Shown piece after piece: positions 19,101-26,362 of a stretch of DNA of 26,362 nt. Below the pieces are notes generated by a model. It was not told the origin of the DNA and searched no databases. It saw only the letters and a list, made by a program, of their open reading frames with translations. The position numbers were made by a program, and so were the translations under genes. The DNA is taken from positions 10,025-36,386 of the forward strand of contig WELA01012227.1 in NCBI GenBank assembly GCA_009602735.1. Direction: 5' to 3'. Every line of letters starts with the position of its first letter. The stretch's first letter is position 1. The stretch comes from Mesotaenium endlicherianum (lineage: Eukaryota; Streptophyta; Zygnematophyceae; Zygnematales; Mesotaeniaceae).

Positions 19101-22100
19101 GGAGCGCAGAGCAGACTAGGTTGCCTCGCAGTACATGCAGGCACGTCTCACAAAGGCTACAGAAAAACCCCGCAGCACAGCAAACCCCCCACAAGACTCC
19201 AGTCGTGATATCATCAGGCCAGGAGCCCGCAGTGATTGGCATACCTGCGGGAGCCGCGCAGCGCGAGCTGGTCCTGCCGGAAGATCCGACGACCTGTCTG
19301 GCACTGCTCCTTGACGCACTTCAGGAGCGGCCTTCACGCGCTGCTGCTCTCTCACCGCGTGCCCTTCATTTACCTGAAGCTTCACTTCCTCGCCCCCCTT
19401 GCTGTTCACACCTGCAGCAGGAGCACCATTACTCTCCTCCACAGCTACCTCTTTAATTGCCGTACCCTGCCCCTCCGCGCTCCCCTTCTCCTTCCTCCTG
19501 CCGCTTAGCTTGCTGCTCTTGCTGGCAGTCTTCTCCAGGAGCCTCTGCTCAGCTTTCTTCCGCCTCTCCTTCTCCTCCTTCTCAATCCTCTCCTTGCGCA
19601 ACCGCTGCTCCAGCACCTGCTGCTCCCTCTGCTTGTCTAGCAGCCTGCCAGCCTCTATCCTCGCTAGTTCATCCCTCCAAGCCTCATCCTCAGGAGCCCA
19701 GTTGCTGGGGCCCGCCTCTGACGACACAGACGTGGGCACTGACGTGCCAACATCTCGTTGCAAAGGTCCAGTTCCTCCCACATCTGGTGCAGATCTTTCT
19801 ACGAGGGATGATGCCAGAGCCCTGGAGGAGGAGGAGGAGGAGGCCAAAACATCAGGACATGTAGATGGAGGCACAGGAGTGCCACTGACACTTGACTGGC
19901 CTGAAGAGGAGGGCGCGGAGTGCTGCTTCAGCTGGGGGTGTGGGAGTGGGTGTGAGTGTGGCTGTCGGGTCTGAGGCTGCTGCAGCTGCTGCTGAGATTG
20001 CCTGTCGTGTTGATGTGTTGGTCTCAATGGTGCCTTGCCTTTGAAACTTTGAGATGACGATGCACTCCTGAGTCCCTCATCACTATCGGTTCTTGCTGCC
20101 CGAGGCTTAGGGCCAGCAGGAGGAGGACGTGGTGCAGCACCAAGAAGCCCCTCCGCGAGGCTGTCAGAAGAGGCTGTTGCAGGCTGAGCTGCAGCAGAGC
20201 CCTGCAGGAATTTGACCAACAGCAACTACTTTTCAGTGCACGCAGAAACCACTCACGTGAACCTGCGGAGCATGAACTGCAACTTCCAAAAGATGTACGA
20301 CCTTTTCTTCAGACATGGCAAACTTCAGCGTTCCAATACATGCCTCCTTTGAGGTGGCAAGTTCTGGCCATCCCTAGTCCCCGACTGCCCAACTTTCACC
20401 TGGAGAAAAAGAATTATATACATTTAAACCAGAGTCGCAGGCAGCTAGGACACCCGGGCAATAACCCACCAGCTCAGAAAGATCTACACTCAACATCTGC
20501 GGAGGTTGGAGAAGCAGACAAAGCTTTGCTTTTACGATCAATTTACCTCAGACTTCTCGGCAGCAGCACCAGATGGCTTGGGTCGAGGCTGGGCCGCATC
20601 TCTCACCAGAGCCTCCTCCTCCTCCTGCAGCTTGCGTGCCAGCTCAGCATCCATGATCTCCTGCCTCCGCCGCTCTCCAGGGGGCACTATTGATGCACTC
20701 TGCAGGGGATAAGCAGCACCTCCAGGATCGCCGGCAGGACGAGTTGCTTGGCTCTGCCCGCTTGAGGTTGACGCCGACGAAGTACATTCTGGAGGATCCA
20801 GGGGATCCAGGGGAGAGGTTGAGGAAGGAGGAGGCGCTGCGGTGGCAACCCTCCGGGTCCTCTTAGGCTTGGCAGGTAACTCCTCTTGGCTGAGGGCAGC
20901 AAAGCGATTGGTTGAGCTTCCCGCGGCTGCAAGCAAGAGGAAAAAGACAAGAACGGGCTGTCAGCACATCCTGCATATCCTGTAGCTTCGTAGAGTACTG
21001 AACGCAACCAGAAAACAAATTCTTAAGCATAAGGTTAGAATGTTCAGTGCTCTGATGTATGAGCATGACCTGCGAAGCCGGCAAGTATAAAGCCAGTGCC
21101 ATCTGCACAGGAAACGCTCACCATCATAGGAGAAGCATCACTACCAAGCCGACATATCCCCAACCGAAGCTACCAGAGGAGAATGTATTGCAGACGTGTT
21201 CTACAAACCACACCCTCTACTCCAAGCTGCCTTATCGCAAAAAAGTGGAGCACGCTGTGCACTAGCAAAATCGCCATTGCAGTCTTGAGAAATCTTACCT
21301 TTATCTGAAGGTGCATGTTTTTTACTAGCAGCATCCGGCCCGCCATTCTTGCCCACCTGTCCTGCGAGCACCTTCTCGTTCTTCTTCATATTTGTTTGCC
21401 CCAGGATTATTCCTTTCTTCTCATCACCAGAACCAACACTACCCACATCATCTTTCTGCTTTGCGCCTGGTCCCTGCACTACCTGCTGCTCACCCTCAGT
21501 CTGCTTCGTGCCTTCGGAGCCCTCCTCAGGTAGGTCATGACTGCCCTGTTTAACCGGCCCTTCCCTATCTACGCTGCTTGCAGAACCAAACAACTGCTTA
21601 TCCCTATTTCTGGCCTTCTCCAGTTTCTTTCTGCGCTTTTCCATCTCCTCGGCCTCGTGCTTTACCTTGAGCTGAGCCTTCCTAATTGCCTCCTCCTCTG
21701 CCTTCTTCTTAGCCTGGGCTTCTAACTCTACTCTCTGCTTAGCTTCCTTCTCTCTCCGCTCCTCCTCGTTCTCTTTCATCCTCTCCCTTCTCCTATACAT
21801 CCATGAGTCCTCATCATCAACTTCACTGTCTTCGTCACTAGAATGTCTATGGAAGTAGCCTGCCTGGTCAGTGTAATTGCGGGGGAACTGACTGTGAGGT
21901 CTACCTTGTGAGCTTCTGAAAGGTGACCCATCAAAGCTTGAGCCACCAAAGAAGAAATCGCCAGCAAAATCTCCAGGTGTCCCAAAAAAGACGCCGAATG
22001 GCCCTCCACCACCCATCAGCTCGTCAAAACTGCGGACATCACACGAAGTCAACAGCAGCAACAGATGCATCGGACAAAGTCCATATAAATCTTCCAGTGC

Positions 22101-23229
22101 AGGACAGTGAGATACAGACATTATCTTCAAGGACTACCTCCCATTTAATGGACAAGATTGACGAGAACAGTCCAATACTTGGATATAAAGCTCTACCATG
22201 TCAGATTAAGCACAAAAACATGGACTGAGGCACAACGCCAACCACTTTCATCAAGCATACATGCTCAACAGTCCTTGTCACAGTAAGCAACTGAAAAATA
22301 AGCGTACGACATGCAAAATAGAAATCTGACTGGCAGCTTGTCCAACCAATACTGAGGGAAATGGATGATAACACCACAGACGCATTCAAACTCAAGGGCC
22401 AGATTAAATTAGATGCATGTAAGGCCAGCATCATAATATTTATGATCCTGCATCCCTGAGCACCAAGACGAGCTACCTTCTTATATAAGAAACGCCTTCC
22501 AGCCCCTCTATGTATATGCACGTACATGACGTGTTATAGCAAATTCTTCATATGGACCTCCTTCTACATGATCCTTTGCCAGAGTGAACCGACGACGACC
22601 AAAGTAGTAGACCACTTCATGGATGTAAACAAGAGCTAAGTGTCACGCCCAATAGACAAGTCCTTGAGAAGCTGAGTCAGCAGAACTTACAAGCGCATCA
22701 AATCCTCAAAAGGAGGAATGTCGTACTCAGCCTCATCATCTGAAACGTAAGTAGTCGTTAGCCTCTGATGTGCCGCGCTTATCTCCTTGAACCTCACAGT
22801 TGACTCGTCTGAGCCCCCGTTCTTGTCAGGGTGCCATCGCAGAGCAAGTTTTCTGTAAGCACTCTTAATCTGTTCCATGACAGTAAGAATACATTAGAAT
22901 TCTGCATCTTAACCGACTGGAGGAAGTATACCAGCATGGCATGCGGGCAAGACGACCAGTTAGTGGTATCGAACAGGAGTGTCTAATCCAGTGGCAGGCC
23001 TGAAGTGAATGTGCTGAGAAGCGCTTTTTCTCTGGTCAGCAGCCCTTGAGGCAACTATGCCAAGCTTGATGTATGACCCCTCACATGCACACGTCCCAGA
23101 GTTGGTCCCATGAAAAGACGCTTGGACAACATCAATTTTTAGAGATGTTGATGTGATCCTCACCTCCACTTCATCTGCTTCCTCTCCCACTCCAAGAATT
23201 GTAGCAGCATCGGCTCGAGAAAGCTTCAT
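14371..23229 (-). CDS. J-domain / CCCH zinc finger giant protein (7 exons)
   Basis: Exons in transcript order: 23229-23164, 22869-22691, 22029-21299, 20926-20547, 20201-19245, 18760-18260, 17577-14371. All junctions are GT-AG and phases match (0,2,1,0,0,0), giving 2006 residues. The J-domain (about 5-60) spans the first junction: ILGVGEEADEVE joins IKSAYRKLALRWHPDKN, with the Hsp70-activating HPD at 35-37. A Gly/Phe-rich linker follows (about 88-115, GPFGVFFGTPGDFAGDFFFGG), as in class B J-proteins, then an acidic patch (DEDSEVDDED). A charged coiled coil lies at about 158-225, a helix AELARKLQEEEEALVRDAA near 415-433, and a second coiled coil at about 630-680. AQ repeats, poly-Q and Pro/Gly/Tyr-rich disordered sequence fill the rest. 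One CCCH finger (C-x7-C-x5-C-x3-H) sits at about 1750-1768. It is probably an Hsp70 co-chaperone that also binds RNA or protein; the specific role is unknown. Confidence 0.85.
15088..15144 (-). other. CCCH zinc finger coding segment
   Basis: Codes CRYFLRGICRFGDQCSYSH, an exact C-x7-C-x5-C-x3-H finger with the usual aromatic, FLRG-type and GDQC context of RNA-binding C3H fingers. It is the only such finger in the protein and sits about 240 residues before its C-terminus. Confidence 0.92.
15208..15263 (-). repeat. Coding repeat: poly-Q next to (GQ)n
   Basis: On the minus strand a run of CAG codons (nine or so Gln) is followed by GGGCAG hexamers coding GQGQGQGQG. It lies just before the CCCH finger. 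Pure CAG repeats of this kind are likely to vary in length. Confidence 0.9.
16131..16176 (-). repeat. Coding poly-Q (CAG)n
   Basis: A run of CAG codons gives about ten consecutive Gln after QQGQQEQ. It is in frame within the last exon of the J-domain/CCCH gene. Confidence 0.9.
17010..17034 (-). repeat. Coding poly-Ala (GGC)n
   Basis: Repeated GGC-type codons (complement of gccgccgccgcc) give a poly-Ala run followed by AVAAAATLKRR. Confidence 0.85.
17117..17164 (-). repeat. Coding poly-Q (CAG)n, interrupted by Glu
   Basis: Two CAG runs separated by GAG, coding QQQQQ-E-QQQQQQQQ-E-QVQLQLPQ. It lies in the last exon, around residue 1080 of the J-domain/CCCH protein. Confidence 0.9.
17578..18259 (-). 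other. Intron 6 of the J-domain/CCCH gene
   Basis: It begins at TCGGAG|GTAATG and ends at cacgatgtgcag. The in-frame run through the start of the intron soon reaches a stop, and the downstream frame resumes with KRAALESQLGASRG, phase 0. Open frames inside it on either strand look random. Confidence 0.75.
18430..18485 (-). repeat. Coding hexamer repeat, (Ala-Gln)n
   Basis: GCACAG and GCGCAG hexamers give AQAQAQAQVQAQAQV, followed by HEEGR. It is in exon 6 of the J-domain/CCCH gene. Confidence 0.9.
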
Positions 23230-23236
23230 GGTTCTG
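23230..23236 (-). promoter_or_regulatory. Acceptor-like site just before the start codon
   Basis: The minus strand reads cctttttcag|AACC and then the ATG at 23229. A pyrimidine run ending in cag four bases before the start suggests that the 5' UTR is spliced. An extra upstream coding exon cannot be excluded, although the J-domain needs nothing more at its N-terminus. Confidence 0.45.
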
Positions 23237-24735
23237 AAAAAGGTACGAGGAAAAAATACTCAAAATCACGTCAGCCATCTGCATCTTTACTGGACGACCG
23301 CCATTCACGATATACAAGTGCATAAGTCTCAACCAAATATATCACTCGGTCACAATTGACATCCTTTGAGAAGACAGCGTGTAAATACTAGATCAGGATA
23401 TGTACGACGGAACCTTGCTTGCAATCGTATAAATCGAATGACGTATGTGACGCATGTGAACACTAGAGCCCCTTGATAGTAGACAGACCTTGATGGTAGA
23501 CGAGTGAGAAAGGCAGGGCCCCCGTGCCCTCAGTAAGAAAGCGTCAAACTTGCTCTCGCAATCATCAAGACCCTTGACAATTGTCGAGCGACCTTATAGA
23601 ACTCTCTACATAGGTGTAAGGACTCCCTCGCAGGTCAGTATTTACTACTACTGCCTGCTTAAATCTCGGTTAGAAGAAACCCGTCTAGCGTTTCGTGAAA
23701 GCAGATTTTCAAAACCACGCATTGTCCAAATGCTCACTCCCTCAGATATCTTTACTTTCCTGCATGTAGACGAGAGCGGGAAGGTGACGGTGACGCCTCC
23801 AACGACCCTGTCAGCTTGGTACTCACCGTCTGCAAATCCCGTCTGCAAGGACCAGCATGGCGTATGAGAGCAAATTGCAGCAGATTGCGTAGTACATTAC
23901 GCAACATCAGGCTACGAAGCAGTACCCCAGTTTTCGCGCGAAGCAATTTAGCCAGACGGGGTTGACGACGATCCGACGGCTTCTGCTTGCGGACCACTCC
24001 TGGGACGATATTTGCCCGCCGGAAAAGTGACAACCCCTCTTCTTTGTATATAACGTGCTGCCACGTTGTTGCTCTCTATGCTCATCTCTCAAAGCTCTGA
24101 GACGGGACGCACTGGTACGTCTGCGTGCGCCCCAGTTCAGCCATTCCCCACACATCGCGACCCAAAATCCCGACATGAAAGCTGCTTGGAAGCGGGATGG
24201 GCAGACCGCATGTCATGTCAGGTTACATTCTTGGAGCACTTTGTTATGTCCATGCGCCAAACTGGGCGCATTGCGTTCCACTTCGTTATTCAGGAACCCC
24301 ATGTCCAGAAACGCCTATACCCACTTACATGAGAACAAAATGCTCTTTTTCTCATTAGCAAAACAACAGCACGACAGGCGAACTAAGTCGTAAACGAAAA
24401 GCCGATAAGACGTACTACTTATTTAGCTTGCAGAATAGTTATGAGAGTCAGGTATTTACTTTCGTCCGTCAATGGCAAGAAAGCAGCTTGTAAGCACGCT
24501 GTAGTACCAGCTACTGTGCTGTAATGTACCTTTTGCAGCCCTGCGTGGATTCCTGCCTTCTTCTTTCAATCCGGAGGGGGAAATTCTAAGGTTTGGCGGT
24601 GTGAGGGTGATCGCCCTGTTGTTTACTTGATTCACCAGGGTTACGTATATCTCAGAAGTAGGTTTTGTCATTTGCAAGGGCACCTTCCATGGTCGGGAGC
24701 CACAAGGGTCTCCTGGGCTGGAAGCCCGAACGTGT
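23237..24735. other. Divergent intergenic interval, no supported gene
   Basis: This separates the minus-strand J-domain gene from the plus-strand gene starting at 24771, so both promoters should lie here. Open frames on both strands (for example a minus-strand one at 23752-24033 rich in Arg and Leu) lack splice sites, motifs and codon bias. I see no transposon ends, tRNA or repeat. Confidence 0.5.
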
Positions 24736-24750
24736 ATATGCATTATATTT
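24735..24750 (+). promoter_or_regulatory. TATA-like sequence before plus-strand gene
   Basis: tatatgcattatattt ends about 20 bases before the candidate ATG at 24771. It is AT-rich within a less AT-rich region. It may be a TATA element only if the 5' UTR is very short, so support is weak. Confidence 0.25.
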
Positions 24751-24770
24751 CTAAGGTGTACGTGTTAGAA

Positions 24771-26362
24771 ATGGAAAGCACGACCTCCGCCTTAAAAAGT
24801 TGGACTTTGGAGGAAATTTTTGGAGAAGAGGAATCTCTGGTCGAACCAGGTAGTTGATCCAGTTTACCTCTGGGATTGCTTCTTATATGTCATTGATACC
24901 TCAGTTCAGAAGCCACACTTGAGCTGTAATATAATCGACGGCTGTACTCTGTGTGTGATTGTCCATCATTTACGTTCTGACAACCTCCTCCGCAGGGAGG
25001 ACGAGTGCCTGAGGGGGATCTGGCTTATACGAAAGTCTTGCGTTGCCGTGCAGTATCCGTGTACGCTGCAACGGTGGAACCGTCTATGACTAGCTCGCTC
25101 ATCAAGTAAGCACAACCCACGCCTAGCTGATCTTTCTGAGTGCAGTCTCGTCATCAAACGCCAGCTGGCCAATTTCACAAACTTTGTACCTTTGATCTTT
25201 TCTGCATCCTTCCTGCCTGCGGTTTTTTGACACACGGCAGCATGATGCATACTCGCCCCTCCCCCACCCCTCCCCTCTCCCTCATCCTCCCCCGTCCTCC
25301 TGCGTCCCCTCATTCCCTCCCTCGAATCATGCCACATGACAGGGAGCTGAGCGTGAAGGTGCCACTGACGTCCTTGTCACACGTGAAGCGGGTCAGGCGT
25401 AAGGCTTCCACTGCCGGTACGCACCCCACGCACCCCAGACCCTTGCTCTCGACTGATCCGCTCCAGCAAGTGCATGAGCCCCTCGTAGTGCATGCATCTG
25501 TCGACAGCCCCTGAGCCCTGAGCCCTGAGCCGCAGATGGAGCCTTAACAGATGGGCAACAAGCTACGCAGAGGCTTGTAGAATGTGTGCACTGTGCCTCA
25601 TGGTTCCCAGCCTCATGCCTGTGCGTCCGTGCGCCTGTGTCAGTCTCCGGTGCACGTTGTTGTTGTTGCAAAGCGTATGCGCAACGACAGCACGCTTGCG
25701 GCTGTACATGACTTTCTGGAAGTCCTCCGGAGCTTCTTCCCTCTTCTTCCGTTTCATCAGAGGGGTCTTTCTTGTCATCAGTGCAACCAACACCTTGCCT
25801 CCTGGCACATGGAGCCACTTGATGTCTGGGAGGACAATCGTGTCAGCCTCCCGCCGTTTCCGTTGGCCAACGCTGCCCTGGTCAAGAGGGGACTGCAAAA
25901 CTCCGGTTTGTTCAGGAACTAGTGACGTAGAATTATACACATTGCTGTAAAATGGAATGAAGTCTGGCGCCTGGGCGGGAGGAGGGAACAGGCAGGGGAG
26001 GAGGGCAGCCGGTCCTGGACATGATACTGTGCCTAGTCCCAGAGGAGGGCGCGCGAGGGCTGGAGGCTAGGGAGGAAGGTGATGATGGCCCCTATCCGAC
26101 GGCTGTTGGCGCTCTGATCGAGAAGTACAACCTCCAGCCGTTTGTCACAAAGGTGTGTGTATGTGTGTGCGCGCGTGTGTGTGTGCGCGTGCGCGCGCGT
26201 GTGCGTGTGAGAGTGGGAGAGAGAGCGCGTCCTGGTGAACTTGATCACACAGGGGTGGCTACCAGTATGTGGATGAAGAATTCAGGCTTGGGGTTGCGCC
26301 ACCTGGCGCCTTCGCAAGCAGATCCGGGGGATCATGTGTGAAATGGCTTCTCAAGCCCCCCC
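24771..26362 (+). CDS. Unrecognised plus-strand spliced gene, 5' part
   Basis: Proposed exons: 24771-24849 (MESTTSALKSWTLEEIFGEE...), 25000-25105 (GRVPEGDLAYTKVLRCRAVS...), 25343 to 25398 or 25416 (ELSVKVPLTSLSHVKRVR), an unresolved part, then 26009-26152 (PVLDMILCLVPEEGARG... to NLQPFVTK) and 26266 to the window end (YVDEEFRLGVAPPGAFASRS). Phases match across the first three exons and across the last two. The link between 25416 and 26009 is missing and must convert phase 1 to phase 0. The acceptor of exon 2 is ambiguous: the better AG (cctccgcag, exon from 24996) is out of phase, while the AG four bases on is in phase. Splice signals are otherwise good (CCAG|GTAGTT, AA|GTAAGC, ACAAAG|GTGTGT). 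The gene is truncated by the right edge, and I recognise no domain. Confidence 0.5.
25417..26008. other. Unresolved interval with competing frames on both strands
   Basis: At 25563-25940 a minus-strand frame (start MYNSTSLVPEQ) reads like real protein, with DTIVLPDIKWLHVPGGKVLV and KRKKREEAPEDFQKVMYSRK. A plus-strand frame over the same bases also looks acceptable (HDFLEVLRSFFPLLPF, then MEPLDVWEDNRVSLPPFPLA). The plus reading would fit the surrounding gene, but no acceptor in the needed phase is visible. I cannot decide between them. Confidence 0.35.
25509..25529 (+). repeat. CCCTGAG heptamer, three tandem copies
   Basis: Three perfect tandem copies of ccctgag. The same heptamer occurs three times in intron 3 of the SCCPDH-like gene, 16.5 kb away. 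Confidence 0.9.
26153..26222 (+). repeat. (GT)n/(GC)n microsatellite inside a short intron
   Basis: The intron 26153-26265 starts directly with the repeat: the donor GTGTGT is itself the first repeat units. Sequence then passes through gcgcgcgtg to gagagagag before the acceptor gtggctaccag. Confidence 0.85.

Noticed and set aside
22687..22878. Stand-alone 63-residue J-domain ORF starting MEQIKSAYRK
   Set aside because: Its first codons are intron sequence. The true exon starts at 22869 (acceptor ggaacag) and joins the helix I exon at 23164-23229 in phase.
23752..24033. Minus-strand Arg/Leu-rich ORF of 93 codons
   Set aside because: No splice junctions, no family resemblance, and it competes with a plus-strand ORF of similar length. 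Likely chance.
24838..24862. ggtcgaaccaggtag considered as part of a tRNA T-loop
   Set aside because: No acceptor stem, anticodon arm or spacing of a tRNA around it; it lies at the exon 1 donor of the right-hand gene.

Overview
This is a stretch of nuclear genome from a eukaryote with large spliced genes, most likely a green alga. Introns are GT-AG and 0.3 to 1.7 kb long. Exons are GC-rich, while several introns and spacers are AT-rich or filled with TG/CA, TA and CT tracts. The proteins carry long Gln, Ala and Gly low-complexity runs, as in volvocine or Dunaliella-type algae. The assignment is inferred from style only; no rRNA, tRNA or organelle marker is present. I see no bacterial operon, CRISPR array, insertion sequence or tRNA.

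Layout. (1) 1-4950: repeat-rich DNA with scattered minus-strand exons (243-461 and 945-1181 join in phase; 1830-1931, 4315-4408 and 4517-4744 are weaker) of one or more genes I do not recognise. (2) 5285-6662: no supported gene. (3) 6663-13577, plus strand: a complete seven-exon gene for a 517-residue saccharopine dehydrogenase-like oxidoreductase (SCCPDH family), rebuilt with every intron phase matching. (4) 13578-14370: a short convergent 3' region. (5) 14371-23229, minus strand: a seven-exon gene for a protein of about 2006 residues with an N-terminal J-domain, a Gly/Phe-rich linker, charged coiled coils, very long Gln-rich disordered regions and one CCCH zinc finger near the C-terminus. 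(6) 23230-24770: no supported gene. (7) 24771 to the end, plus strand: the 5' part of an unrecognised gene, with three phase-compatible exons, an unresolved middle, and two further phase-compatible exons that run off the window.

The genes show no obvious shared pathway; this is an ordinary eukaryotic neighbourhood. The most notable object is the J-domain/CCCH protein, whose architecture joins an Hsp70 co-chaperone module to a probable RNA-binding finger through prion-like low-complexity sequence. The single-C run at the left edge and the C run at the right edge suggest that the window, or its contig, stops at homopolymers.
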